64,000 nucleotides of DNA from an uncultured Sphingomonadaceae bacterium (GCA_947489315.1 CANLCX010000003.1:248001-312000); one strand, 5' to 3'. Positions 16,834 through 26,049 are shown, numbered from the stretch's first letter. The notes: generated by a model not told the origin, from the letters alone. Numbers and translations: made by a program.

Positions 16834-17984
16834 ATCAAGCCCTCCTTTATCATCCGTTCGATGGTTTGTTCCTGTGTACGGAGAAAATAGTCGCGGTCCG
16901 GGGAGATGATGTCATTGTTCTGGATCAAACCATCGGCTTTTTGTACGGACACATCGCTATAGGTCGCAGCGAACAGGTCCAGCCGCTGGCGCGCCAGAAA
17001 ATTGGTCATCGCTGGCTTACGGCGGGCCGCACGCAGAGCGCCTATGTCAATATCGGCAAAGGCGGTGAACGTTTCGCCGCTGTTCGATTCCGCCATCACG
17101 CGGCCCTTATAATCCACAACCATGCTGTTGCCATCCGCCGAAGCCAGTGGAAGCGTGGTGTTTTCAATGCCGGCCGTATTGGCGGACACGACATAGGCCA
17201 TATTCTCCTGTGCTCGCGCGCGTTTGCCGATATCCTTGGGCGTGTCGAGCGGCGATCCAATTTCTGAAGAACTATGCACGAAAACCTCTGCCCCACGCAG
17301 TGCATGGGCGCGGGCGATTTCGGGATAGAGTATTTCTTCCGACGCAATGGCCGAGAGATTGCCAATCTCAGTTTTGGCGACTGGGAACACGCCATCAAGG
17401 CCATAGATGTCGAGATATTTCGTCCACACATCATGGGGTGTGGGCGCGAACATGGAATTGAGCCGCCGATAGCGCAGCACGACATCACCGGAAGGCGCGA
17501 TGACAAAGCTCGCCTGAAAATAGAGACCGGGAAAATTGCTATCCACCTCATAGGCATTGCCCGCGATGAACATTTTCAGCCGTTGCGCCATAGCGCCCAG
17601 GGCTTCATATTCCGGTCCATCAACTTCGAGTGCAGCCTTATCAGCAAAATCCGGAATGGAAATGCGTCCGGGATAGCTGGTCAGCAGATATTCTGGAAGC
17701 ACCACTAATTTGACGGGACTGCCGCCATATTGCTGGATGAAAATGGTGGCTGAACGGATTTTGGTTTCGACTTCACCAATCATCGCCAGCATTTGTCTAC
17801 GGGCGGCCGCTTTGTCGGGTGTTTTTTCGATCGATCGCGCGGCCAATTGCATCGCGACGGCGGCGTAGTTTTTGGTTTCGGTCATGGTTTTATCTTTATC
17901 ACTCTTTCCGGTCGCGGCAAAAACAGGTGGCGTGACAGTGGCGCAAAGCGCCGCGGCCATCATCTGTCTGCGGTCAAAATCCAC
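16830..17984 (-). CDS. Exported nitrilase-superfamily protein with altered catalytic residues
   Basis: A 384-residue carbon-nitrogen hydrolase-fold protein. The N-terminus (DRRQMMAAAL... ending PVFAATG) looks like a twin-arginine or Sec signal, so it is probably periplasmic. The catalytic Glu is retained in LPEYLL (near residue 104). The catalytic Lys position (usual YRK) reads YRRLN, and the nucleophile Cys position (usual C-[YW]-[DE]-x-x-x-P-E) reads SEEILYPE, with a TCG serine codon at 17339-17341. The usual E-K-C triad is therefore E-R-S, and the protein may be a non-hydrolytic or altered-chemistry homologue. The start is GTG, 6 bp after the previous stop. Confidence 0.82.
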   Translation of the reverse strand: MDFDRRQMMAAALCATVTPPVFAATGKSDKDKTMTETKNYAAVAMQLAARSIEKTPDKAAARRQMLAMIGEVETKIRSATIFIQQYGGSPVKLVVLPEYLLTSYPGRISIPDFADKAALEVDGPEYEALGAMAQRLKMFIAGNAYEVDSNFPGLYFQASFVIAPSGDVVLRYRRLNSMFAPTPHDVWTKYLDIYGLDGVFPVAKTEIGNLSAIASEEILYPEIARAHALRGAEVFVHSSSEIGSPLDTPKDIGKRARAQENMAYVVSANTAGIENTTLPLASADGNSMVVDYKGRVMAESNSGETFTAFADIDIGALRAARRKPAMTNFLARQRLDLFAATYSDVSVQKADGLIQNNDIISPDRDYFLRTQEQTIERMIKEGLI

Positions 17985-17990
17985 CCCGCT

Positions 17991-19541
17991 CTATAAACCC
18001 AGTGATCCTGGATTCATAAGACCCTTTGGATCAACGGCTTTTTTCAAATCTTGCAACAGAGCATCGGCAGCGGGATCCAGGCTGTCGCGATAGCGATAGG
18101 TTTTTGCGATCTGCAAATGGGCTGCGCCCTGCTCGTGGAACAGATCGACAAGAGCTTGCTTCAGTTTCTGGACAAATGCCCAAGCTTCCGCGTTGCTTTC
18201 CAATGTCGGCAGCTTCGCAAAATGAGAAGGCTCGATCGATGCCTCATGAACCGGATTAGACGTATCGGGCCAATAGAGGCACGGTTCGATAATCGCGCCC
18301 GAGCCACTGACGGCCGACACAAGGGTACCGGTGAAAATGCCGTGGCGATCCATTTCTTCTTTATGCTCTTCAAACAAAGCGAGAATGGCATCATAGCATG
18401 CCAATGCGCGGCTATGCGGCAGCAGGCCGTGAATTGGAGCCCAGCGTTCGCCTTGCGGCCCCAGCATGCTGTTCAACGGTCCGAATGGATTGGCGCGGAT
18501 GATTTTGGGAATGGTATTTTCGGTCTCGGTTGCGCCGTTTTCCAAAGCCAATTTACGGGCGCGTTCGAGGTCGTCATCCGCCGCCGCCTTTATGCGCGCT
18601 TCGGTCAAAACATGCAGCGAGAATTTCGCTTCGTCCATGAAATCGCGGCCCGCTGCGACAACCTTTGTGCCTTCCTTGATCGCGCCCCAGACGGAGCCTT
18701 GTTTCTTCATCATCTGGCCCAGCGCCTTGGCATCACTACCCAGACTGTCGCGCTTCATCCTCAGGGCATTAAGGCTGGGATCGAACCCGAAACATTCGGT
18801 TGAGACACCGGATCGCTCAATCGCGCCCATTGCCGCCAATATGTCCTTGTGATTTTCAAAGGTGAAGCTGGCATATGCATGGGCCTCGGCTTCGGGGATC
18901 AGGCGCAGCGTGATGGTCGCTTTCATGCCCAGCGCCCCTGTATCAGCCAAAAACAGTCCGGTCAGATCGGGTCCATAAGGCCGCGTGAAATTTGCTCCTG
19001 TTTTAAGGATGGTACCATCGGCCAGCACGACTTCCATAGCGATACAGCTTTGCGCTGCGGTACCATAACGGCCCGACCCCCAAAACAGGCAATTCTGGCT
19101 CATCCCACCGCCAATGGATGCTTTCAGGCCCGACAAGGTTCCCCAGAACGGCGTCCGTAATCCTTTGGCCGCAAGCGTTTCATAGAGTTTCGCCCAAGTG
19201 CAGCCTGCTTCGACTGTAACGGTCATGTCGGTCTCGTTAATTTCCAATATCTGGTCCATCGCGGCTAGATCGAACAATACCGCACCTGCCTTGGTCGTCG
19301 TATAGCCACCGGTATAGCTCATCCCGCCACCGCGCGGAACGACCGGAATATTTTGCGCCGTGGTCGCGGCAATTGCGGCAGATAACTCATTCTTATCTTT
19401 CGGACGCACGACAGCCAGCAGATCGGCGCCGCGCTGATACACATCATGCGCATAGAAATTCAGCGTATCGTTGTCGGTCAGCACCTCTGCGCCGCTATCG
19501 GCAATATATTGGGCTGCGGTGGGATTGGCTTTTGTGGCCAT
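17991..19541 (-). CDS. FAD-linked oxidase (GlcD/D-lactate dehydrogenase-like)
   Basis: A 516-residue FAD_binding_4 (PCMH-type) protein. The FAD-binding loop PRGGGMSYTGGYTT is near residue 70, followed by VTVEAGCTWAKLYE and the second FAD-contact region SIGGGMSQNC. The C-terminus DPKGLMNPGSLG is the usual end of this family. It should oxidise a hydroxy acid or an alcohol on a larger substrate in the cytosol. It overlaps the MFS stop (TGATG) and is followed 6 bp later by the nitrilase-like gene, within a tightly packed minus-strand operon. Confidence 0.9.
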   Translation of the reverse strand: MATKANPTAAQYIADSGAEVLTDNDTLNFYAHDVYQRGADLLAVVRPKDKNELSAAIAATTAQNIPVVPRGGGMSYTGGYTTTKAGAVLFDLAAMDQILEINETDMTVTVEAGCTWAKLYETLAAKGLRTPFWGTLSGLKASIGGGMSQNCLFWGSGRYGTAAQSCIAMEVVLADGTILKTGANFTRPYGPDLTGLFLADTGALGMKATITLRLIPEAEAHAYASFTFENHKDILAAMGAIERSGVSTECFGFDPSLNALRMKRDSLGSDAKALGQMMKKQGSVWGAIKEGTKVVAAGRDFMDEAKFSLHVLTEARIKAAADDDLERARKLALENGATETENTIPKIIRANPFGPLNSMLGPQGERWAPIHGLLPHSRALACYDAILALFEEHKEEMDRHGIFTGTLVSAVSGSGAIIEPCLYWPDTSNPVHEASIEPSHFAKLPTLESNAEAWAFVQKLKQALVDLFHEQGAAHLQIAKTYRYRDSLDPAADALLQDLKKAVDPKGLMNPGSLGL

Positions 19542-20848
19542 CAGCTTTGCTCCATTGCAAGTTTGCTCGTGGGGGAAGGATCAGTTTCCGGGAAACTATC
19601 AGGATAGCGTCCAAGGAATAGCAAAAGACCGCCGCCAATAAAAAATGCGAAAATCGCAATGCTCAATATCGGGTCATAGCTGCCCATATTGTCGCGCACG
19701 CTGGCATAGATGATCGGTGACAAGGCCGAGAAAAAGCCAAAGGGCATATAAAGCATGCCGTAGATTTTTCCGTAATTGGCCATGCCGAAATAGCGGCCGG
19801 TGAGATAGGCGATCAGGTCGCTTTCAGCTCCGGCGGCAAAGCCGAGCAGGAAACCCACTAATGCCGCCATAGGAAAGGCAATGGTATCACCGAGCAGCAG
19901 ATAACAAGAAATAGCAGGCAGGCAGAGCAGCGGAAAAGCAACAAAACCTTGCCAGAAGCGATCCAGAAGCGCGCCAGTGATAATCCGCCCCGACAATATG
20001 CCGACACCCAAAACCCCCATGACCGATGCAGCGGTTTGTTGCTCCAGTCCGCGATCACCAAGCATGGTTGGCAAATTGATAAATGCACCGCCGAAGGCTA
20101 TTGCGATTACGGCGATGGAGAGCCAGATCAGCCAGAAGCGATAGTCTTTCAACGCGGTACCCAAGGTCACGCCGGTCAGATTACCAGTGTCGCTTAATAT
20201 CGCTTTGGGCCGTTCCTCCGGCCGGGGCTCACGAAACAGAAAATACCCAATCGGCAGGCCGATGACAAGCGGTAGCGCGGCGACAATAGCGAACATTGCC
20301 CGCCAACCGTAATTTTCAATACCCCACACAGCGAGCTTGGGTACCGCTATCGCCGCGAGACTGGTTCCCAATAGCAATATACCCAGCGCCAGTCCGCGAT
20401 TTTTGTAGAACCATAAATTGATCGCTCGGCTCCAGCTGACTGGCGTCGAGCCAATGCCAACCAGACCGACGAGAACCCATAAAGCGTAGTAAATATATAG
20501 CGTGGATGTCACCTGCGCCGTCGGGGTCATGGAAATCGCACCGAAGGACAGGCCAAAGGCTAATAGGGAATATAGCGCCACTTTTCGGACACCAAATTTG
20601 TCTGCCAGCGATCCGAAAAACGGGGCCAGTAACGACGCGATAATACCGAAAATGGTGATCGGCAATATTATCTGTGTTCGGGTCCAGCCGAATTCTGTGA
20701 TCAGCGGTTCGACCGTAAAACCGATAACATTAAACGGTAATGGGGAAGCGCCGCAGCCAACTCCCAAGACTCCAGCGAGCAGGACTTTCCAGCCCATCGC
20801 AAATTCACTACGCTCTGGATCTGTCACTGAAGGTTCCGATAAATTCAT
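19541..20848 (-). CDS. MFS transporter 1
   Basis: A 435-residue major facilitator protein with about 12 hydrophobic segments and the loop motif GSLADKFGVRKV after TM2. It lies downstream of the TonB receptor on the same strand, so it could carry the substrate across the inner membrane after TonB-dependent uptake. No operator palindrome was found directly upstream. The 181-bp gap to the receptor holds a strong hairpin (20960-20995), so it is either read through from the receptor promoter or has its own. An oxalate/formate-antiporter-like subgroup is possible from the overall look. Confidence 0.9.
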   Translation of the reverse strand: MNLSEPSVTDPERSEFAMGWKVLLAGVLGVGCGASPLPFNVIGFTVEPLITEFGWTRTQIILPITIFGIIASLLAPFFGSLADKFGVRKVALYSLLAFGLSFGAISMTPTAQVTSTLYIYYALWVLVGLVGIGSTPVSWSRAINLWFYKNRGLALGILLLGTSLAAIAVPKLAVWGIENYGWRAMFAIVAALPLVIGLPIGYFLFREPRPEERPKAILSDTGNLTGVTLGTALKDYRFWLIWLSIAVIAIAFGGAFINLPTMLGDRGLEQQTAASVMGVLGVGILSGRIITGALLDRFWQGFVAFPLLCLPAISCYLLLGDTIAFPMAALVGFLLGFAAGAESDLIAYLTGRYFGMANYGKIYGMLYMPFGFFSALSPIIYASVRDNMGSYDPILSIAIFAFFIGGGLLLFLGRYPDSFPETDPSPTSKLAMEQS

Positions 20849-20959
20849 AGCGCGATAGTGCCTCTCCGAAAAATGACAGGCAAGATAAGATTATACCGGA
20901 TTATCGAACCCGGGCTGATCTTGCATCCGGCAACCGGATTCTCGCTTGGCATCAAATAT

Positions 20960-20995
20960 TCCGCTGGCACTGGGTTTGCACCCGGTTCCAGCGGA
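20960..20995. terminator. Strong hairpin between TonB receptor and MFS genes
   Basis: A 16-bp stem with two mismatches (TCCGCTGG... with ...CCAGCGGA) and a TTGC loop at 20976-20979. It lies downstream of the minus-strand receptor stop at 21030. No T-run follows on the minus strand, so it may be an mRNA-stabilising or processing hairpin setting receptor-to-operon expression ratios instead of a classical terminator. A second short hairpin (ATCCGG/CCGGAT) is at 20925-20939. Confidence 0.5.
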
Positions 20996-21029
20996 GAAAG
21001 ATATTCAGTGCTTTTATCCCAGCCGCATC

Positions 21030-23525
21030 TTAAAAATCAAAGCGACCCTTAATCAGGAACGTCCGCGGTGGATTGAGATAGCTGTAATTAGCCAAGGTGG
21101 ACTCAATCGCCTCCTCGTCAAAACAGTTGCTGCATTCCGCCGATAATGACCAGCCTGTATCGCTCTTTAACTTGATATTCGCATTAACAATCCAGCGCGA
21201 TTCGCTGAATGAACCAGTGATGAAATCACCGTTCGTTGTGTTCGATGGGAATACTGCCCCAGTGGAACTGGTCACAGCACCAGAAAATATGGACAGTTCG
21301 CTGGTGCCCGTCTCACTTGAATCCCGCCAGCTTGCATTGAGCGATGGTATGAGCGTCAATCCGCCACCAAGCTCGGCTTCATAGCTGCCACCAATGGCGA
21401 GCGTAAATTCCGGTGTCCGCACTGGTTCTGCGATACTGCCATCGGGGCTGACAATGCCAACGCCACATTGCGTGGCCTCAGCCGCTCCGCCGCCTGCAAT
21501 CAGCCCGGCACCCAATTGTGCGAGACATAATGTTTGCTGGCTAGCGACTGACCGCACGCCAAATGCGTCAAATTCCTGAGCATCGGCATCAATATTATAT
21601 TTGTCATCTTGATAACCGACAGAAGCAAACAGGTTCAGTCCATCCACTGGCACGGCATTAATCTCAAGCTCGATGCCCTTATTCTCATAATCGGCAAAGT
21701 TACGCGTTATGAAAGCCAGCGTGCCATTGGCACGAGTGAAGGCTGAGGGTGTTTGCAAGCCGCTGACGTCCAGATAATAAGCCGCCAGGTTGATCCGTAG
21801 GCGATTATCAAACAGCTCGGATTTGACACCAACTTCATAATTCCAGGCTTTTTCGGGACTGAATGGCAGCAATTCTCCTGCAGCCGTTCCGCGGGCATTC
21901 CAGCCGCCCGACTTAAACCCACGCGTTGCCGAGGCAAAGAATAGCAGATCATCTGACGGTGCGTAGTTGATCGCAAAGCGCGGCGTCCAGATCTTAATCT
22001 GCTGTTCTTGCGGTATTGGCTGTCCATTTAAAGCGATCAGGTTCTGATCGGAAACGCAAGTCACCTCAATCGTACCATCATTGCAACTTGCGCGATTGTC
22101 CGAAATGCTGAATTTCTTCGTCTCGTCGGTATAGCGAATCCCGGCTGTCACCTTGAACTGATCGGTGATGTTAATGTCACCCTGCAGATAAGCTGCATAA
22201 GCTTCTGTATCATTGCGCAAGGTGCGATCTGCGAGAATGAACGGAAAACCATCTGGTGGAGGTGCAAAGGGCAAGGTGAAGAGATCGCCAAAATCGCTGA
22301 CATTATCTTCTTCAAAGTAGAAGACACCACCGACCAGGTCGACCAACCCGTCACCAAGTGACGCGTTGACTTTTATTTCCTGTGTGAACTGCGAAAACTC
22401 GCCTTCATTGGCGATTGTGAATCCGCCAAAAGTATAACCGAGAACTGGCGGAACTGGGGAGGAAATGCTCGGAAGGCCACGACCATCGGCAAAATCAAGC
22501 GCATAGTCCTGCGTGGTATAAACATAGCCGGTAATGATGTTAACCGTCAAATCGTCGCCGCCAAGCTGCAGATTTGAGGATATGAAATCCATGTCCGTCT
22601 TGTTGCCGAGGCCAAAATCATTTTTCTTGCCAGTAAACTGACCTCCAAAGTCACCGCCTCTGGTGTAACCGGTGGTCACAAATCGGCCGTCACAATTGGT
22701 TGGGTCACCCGGGTCGCAATCGAAATTCAGGATATTGGCGCCTTCTGAACGGGTGTGCATATAGGAGCCGGTCCAGCGGGCATTGTCAGATAGCTCTCCG
22801 CGGAAACCGATCCTGACGCCCCAGCCATCACTATCATTGGTACGCTCACCGGTCGTCGTGTTTTGAGCATAGCCTTCATCTTCTTGAAAATAGCCGGAAA
22901 CCTTGACTGCGAAACTGTCTGCCAACGGGATGTCAACCGAGGCGCGGGCGACATATTTCTCGTAACTGCCATAGCCTGCTTCAACATAGCCCGCGATTTC
23001 ATCGCCCGGCTCTTTGAGGAACACGCTGATCGCGCCCCCTGTTGTGTTACGTCCGAATAATGTGCCTTGCGGCCCGCGCAATACTTCCAAGCGCTGGACA
23101 TCAAATAACGAAAGGTTGTTGGCATTCTGGCGACTGAGATAAATGTCATCCACATAAGTGCCGATTGGAGGATCGAATGTCGGAATGGTTTCCGTATTTC
23201 CAAGCCCTCGAAGGAAGTAAGAATTGGCTGAGCCAAGCCCCGTATTGTTTAGTCCTACAAGGTTGGGAACAAATTGTGCAACTTGCAGCGCGCTCGAAAC
23301 GCCGCGGCGTTCCAGCTCGGTATCATCGAACGCCGTGATCGCGATCGGAATATCCTGAACACTCTCTTCTCGGCGTTGCGCGGTGACCACGATGACACTC
23401 AGGCCACTGTCCTCAGAAGCTTCCTGTTCCGATGTTGATTGTGCATGGGCTGGAGCGCCAGCGAATGTCGCCAATGCCAGACCGAAAATGGCTGAATTTC
23501 TATATGTTGCTTTGCGCGATATCAT
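21030..23525 (-). CDS. TonB-dependent outer-membrane receptor 1
   Basis: An 831-residue receptor. It has a signal peptide of about 28 residues (ending APAHAQ), a TonB-box-like SVIVVTAQRREES segment near residue 44, a plug domain with LEVLRGPQGTLFGRNTTGGAIS, and a beta-barrel ending in Phe (KGRFDF) as expected for BamA recognition. It should import a substrate that porins do not pass. The ATG at 23525 has AGGGAGA 5 bp upstream; the longer frame from TTG 23588 would start inside the operator. The operator palindrome at 23577-23588 lies 52 bp upstream of the start. Confidence 0.95.
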   Translation of the reverse strand: MISRKATYRNSAIFGLALATFAGAPAHAQSTSEQEASEDSGLSVIVVTAQRREESVQDIPIAITAFDDTELERRGVSSALQVAQFVPNLVGLNNTGLGSANSYFLRGLGNTETIPTFDPPIGTYVDDIYLSRQNANNLSLFDVQRLEVLRGPQGTLFGRNTTGGAISVFLKEPGDEIAGYVEAGYGSYEKYVARASVDIPLADSFAVKVSGYFQEDEGYAQNTTTGERTNDSDGWGVRIGFRGELSDNARWTGSYMHTRSEGANILNFDCDPGDPTNCDGRFVTTGYTRGGDFGGQFTGKKNDFGLGNKTDMDFISSNLQLGGDDLTVNIITGYVYTTQDYALDFADGRGLPSISSPVPPVLGYTFGGFTIANEGEFSQFTQEIKVNASLGDGLVDLVGGVFYFEEDNVSDFGDLFTLPFAPPPDGFPFILADRTLRNDTEAYAAYLQGDINITDQFKVTAGIRYTDETKKFSISDNRASCNDGTIEVTCVSDQNLIALNGQPIPQEQQIKIWTPRFAINYAPSDDLLFFASATRGFKSGGWNARGTAAGELLPFSPEKAWNYEVGVKSELFDNRLRINLAAYYLDVSGLQTPSAFTRANGTLAFITRNFADYENKGIELEINAVPVDGLNLFASVGYQDDKYNIDADAQEFDAFGVRSVASQQTLCLAQLGAGLIAGGGAAEATQCGVGIVSPDGSIAEPVRTPEFTLAIGGSYEAELGGGLTLIPSLNASWRDSSETGTSELSIFSGAVTSSTGAVFPSNTTNGDFITGSFSESRWIVNANIKLKSDTGWSLSAECSNCFDEEAIESTLANYSYLNPPRTFLIKGRFDF

Positions 23526-23576
23526 TTTTGTCTCCCTGGTTCCCGACAAACAGAGAATGCGTGATTTACATTCAAG

Positions 23577-23588
23577 TTGTCCAGACAA
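23577..23588. promoter_or_regulatory. Operator-like palindrome TTGTCCAGACAA (site 3)
   Basis: One central mismatch from the consensus palindrome TTGTCCGGACAA. Located 52 bp upstream of the TonB receptor 1 ATG, with the AT-rich TATTCTAAAAT (minus strand) directly before it as a possible -10 region. It probably controls the receptor and, by read-through, the operon to 14495. Confidence 0.7.
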
Positions 23589-23677
23589 ATTTTAGAATAC
23601 CGGGCTAGTCATCTTGATAGGGCCAATGCTAACAACCAATGGGCTACCTTCTACAACCAAATTGTTTTTGTGGTCTG

Positions 23678-24667
23678 TTATGGTTTTTCAGCAACAGTGA
23701 TTCCGCGCAGCTGGTTGATCCCGACCACGGTACGGCAGGCGGCGATGAGTTCGTTCTTCAGGCTTTGGGCCGCGGGCTGAAGAACGGAATTGCGGCGGGT
23801 AGCAAAATAGGCGGTGCGGGCGACCGGAAATTGGGTTCCCTCGACAATATGATATTGGGCGCGTTCCTCTTCGGTAGCGAACAACTCCTTGGCGAGCAGC
23901 ATGACCGCGTCACTCCTTAATAAGGTTGATTTGGCGAGGATCACCGAATCCATATCGACATATTTGGCTGGCGGCGAAAGTCCAGCGGCGAGAAAGACGT
24001 TGCAGATTCGGTTCCACTGCATTTGCAATTGCATGGAAACCAACCAGGTCTGCGAGGCCAGATCCTCCAGTGTTATATCGGACTTGGCGGCTAGGGGATG
24101 ATCGCGCCGCATCATGATGACATCGCGATCTTCAAACAATTCGGTAGTTTCTATGGCGCTGTCAATTTCCAGATCGGTCGGCGGGGCGCTAGCGACAAAC
24201 TCCACTTCGCCGCGCAACAGTTTCTCATGGAGCGACTTGGTGTCGCCAGATGTTATGCTCAGCGTCACGCCCGGTTGTTTGTCGCTAAACCGGTTGATGA
24301 TCATCGGCGCTATCCGGGTGAGGAATGACCAGCCCAGGCCTATACGGACATAGCCGCGATCAGCGCCGCGCATGGCGCTGATTTCCGCAGCGGCGAGACG
24401 GCTTTCGGCTGTGATAACTTTCGCCCGCCGGGCCAAAGCGTGGCCAAATTGATTGGGTTCCGCGCCAAAAGCACCGCGCTCAAAGAGCTTTACGCCAAGG
24501 CTTTCCTCTAGCTTCGCGACACTTTTGGATACGGCTTGCTGGCTGACATCATTATCGGTTGCGGCGCGGGAAAAGCTGCCGGTGTCATAGACCGACAGAA
24601 AATGCAGTAATTTTTGGGGGTCCATGGACGGCTTAATGAAGCGCTGGCGCAGATCGGGTTTACTCAT
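23678..24667 (-). CDS. LysR-family transcriptional regulator
   Basis: A 329-residue LysR-type protein. The N-terminal winged helix-turn-helix includes FLSVYDTGSFSRAATDNDVSQQAVSKSVAKLEESLGVKLFER, spanning about residues 24-65, followed by a substrate-binding domain with VRIGLGWSFLTRIAP near residue 105. The ATG at 24667 has AAGGA 7 bp upstream; the eight extra codons of the longer frame are not supported. It lies upstream of the TonB receptor on the same strand and is divergent from the gene at 24792, the classical LysR arrangement. It may therefore control the 24792 gene or itself; no LysR box is obvious in the gap. Confidence 0.93.
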   Translation of the reverse strand: MSKPDLRQRFIKPSMDPQKLLHFLSVYDTGSFSRAATDNDVSQQAVSKSVAKLEESLGVKLFERGAFGAEPNQFGHALARRAKVITAESRLAAAEISAMRGADRGYVRIGLGWSFLTRIAPMIINRFSDKQPGVTLSITSGDTKSLHEKLLRGEVEFVASAPPTDLEIDSAIETTELFEDRDVIMMRRDHPLAAKSDITLEDLASQTWLVSMQLQMQWNRICNVFLAAGLSPPAKYVDMDSVILAKSTLLRSDAVMLLAKELFATEEERAQYHIVEGTQFPVARTAYFATRRNSVLQPAAQSLKNELIAACRTVVGINQLRGITVAEKP

Positions 24668-24791
24668 GATCAATTCCTTGTTGCAAGGCAATTACAATCA
24701 AAAGCTGTGTAAAGTCCAATATCGGTTGTTGGTGGGCCCATTTCATCTCGCCTACCGGACGCCAGATAAAGTTGGGAAATGAGGATATTTG

Positions 24792-25259
24792 ATGGTGGTT
24801 GTTCAGAGTGAAGCGATTTTAAAGGACATCATGCCGGCCATGATGAAACATGATGGTGTCTGGACCGGGATCTACCGTCACGTCGACACCGACAACCAGC
24901 TAGTCGACGAGCATAAGGCCCGAGTGGAATGCATTTTTCCTCATGAGGGACCCTATGCCTATATCCAGAAAAATCTATTCCAGTGGGATGATGGCCGCGA
25001 GTATCGCTCTACGCTGAATGGCGTTTTGCGGGATGGGAAGCTGTGGTGGGATAACGAGAATTTCGATGGCTGCGGCTGGGAAAGTGATTTTGGCCTGATC
25101 CTTCTCAACCTCAACCGCAAGGATGATCCGGGTGCCAATTTCTATGAGATCATATGTATGGGCGAGGATGGCAATCACCGCGCGAGGACTTGGCATTGGT
25201 TCAAGGACGGGCAATTGTTCAAACGGACCTTGTGCGATGAACATCGGGTGATGGGCTAG
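24792..25259 (+). CDS. Small beta-barrel-like protein, paralogue of the gene at 6133
   Basis: A 155-residue cytosolic protein. It shares HDGVWTGIYR, LVDEH, KLWWDNENF and RARTWHWFKDG in order with the protein at 6133-6633 (GVWDGTYTY, IDEH, RIWWDNEL, RTWHW). The best tentative placement is a DUF3598-like calycin fold. The ATG at 24792 has GAGGA 6 bp upstream. It is divergent from the LysR gene, so LysR control is plausible. The function is unknown; a pair of paralogues in one regulon suggests two related ligands or steps. Confidence 0.75.
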   Translation: MVVVQSEAILKDIMPAMMKHDGVWTGIYRHVDTDNQLVDEHKARVECIFPHEGPYAYIQKNLFQWDDGREYRSTLNGVLRDGKLWWDNENFDGCGWESDFGLILLNLNRKDDPGANFYEIICMGEDGNHRARTWHWFKDGQLFKRTLCDEHRVMG

Positions 25260-25277
25260 GCCGAAGGTGTTTGCAAT

Positions 25278-25289
25278 TTGTCCGGACAT
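25278..25289. promoter_or_regulatory. Operator-like palindrome TTGTCCGGACAT (site 4)
   Basis: Eleven of 12 bases match the consensus; only the last A is T. It lies 46 bp upstream of the membrane protein gene at 25335, with TATATAT overlapping its right edge as a -10 candidate, so a bound regulator would block the promoter. Confidence 0.65.
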
Positions 25290-25334
25290 ATATATCTATG
25301 ATCGCACCAAAAGAACAATCGGGGGTCCGGCGCG

Positions 25335-26021
25335 ATGACAGAGCTATTCAATATTTCCTTCTACCAGCTGCTGGTATTCGTCCATATCATCCTGTTCGTA
25401 CTCTGGCTCGGCGCCGATGTTGGCGTGTTCATGCTCGGCCAGCATTTTCGCAAGCGGGAGAAATATGATCTGCCACAGCGGCTCGTCCTGCTGCAATTGC
25501 TGGTCAGTCTCGACATGGTTCCGCGTACGGCATGGGCGTTGATGGTGCCGCTGACGATCACCATGGTCGATGCTGGCGGCTGGTGGGATTTGCCTGGTTG
25601 GGCCGTTGCTTTATCCTGGGCGGTGGGCGGCTTCTGGCTCTGGCTGGTGTGGGATGCCCATATTCATGACCAGACAGAACGGGCGGCACGCGACCGGAAA
25701 ATTGAATCCTTTTTCAGAATTGGTCTCACGCTATTCTATCTTGGCCTCGGGATCATCTCACTCGCTCAGGGCGAGCCTCTCATGCCAGTTTGGCTGGCGA
25801 CCAAAGCGCTCATGTTCGGGTTGATCTTTGCCGCAGCCATCATGATCGATGTCGCTTTCAAGCCTGTCGGCGGGCAGCTCGGCAAGCTGATAGCCGAGGG
25901 GTCTTCAGACGCTACCGAGATACCGCTGCGTAAGACGATGGACACAACCCGCATCTGGGTCGGGATGGTTTATCTGTTGCTGGTCGCAACCGCATTTCTC
26001 GGTAATATCAAACCGTTTTAG
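25335..26021 (+). CDS. Integral membrane protein, about six transmembrane segments
   Basis: A 228-residue protein with hydrophobic segments at about residues 8-35, 52-75, 85-105, 125-145, 152-172 and 205-222. The first contains FVHIILFVLWLGADVGVFML, whose His may be a heme or metal ligand as in CopD/DUF2269-like proteins; that assignment is tentative. GGGGG lies about 10 bp upstream of the ATG. It has its own operator (site 4) and stands alone, ending before the DUF1838 gene on the other strand. An electron-transfer or redox membrane partner for the exported enzymes is possible but speculative. Confidence 0.8.
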   Translation: MTELFNISFYQLLVFVHIILFVLWLGADVGVFMLGQHFRKREKYDLPQRLVLLQLLVSLDMVPRTAWALMVPLTITMVDAGGWWDLPGWAVALSWAVGGFWLWLVWDAHIHDQTERAARDRKIESFFRIGLTLFYLGLGIISLAQGEPLMPVWLATKALMFGLIFAAAIMIDVAFKPVGGQLGKLIAEGSSDATEIPLRKTMDTTRIWVGMVYLLLVATAFLGNIKPF

Positions 26022-26024
26022 GGC

Positions 26025-26049
26025 AAAAAAGAGGCCGACCAACACGGCC
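26025..26049 (-). terminator. Intrinsic terminator after the DUF1838 gene
   Basis: Reading the minus strand past the stop at 26082, a GGCCG/CGGCC stem (26045-26049 with 26033-26037) and 7-nt loop are followed by TCTTTTTT (26025-26032). The stem is short but all G-C. It also separates the convergent gene ending at 26021. Confidence 0.5.

Noticed and set aside
18051-18803. A 250-codon open frame antisense to the FAD-linked oxidase
   Set aside because: No ribosome binding site, no domain; the minus-strand gene is complete and in an operon.
23528-23549. TTGTC and GACAA half-sites near the TonB receptor 1 start
   Set aside because: The spacing is 12 bp instead of 2 and they flank the ribosome binding site, so they do not form the 12-bp palindrome.
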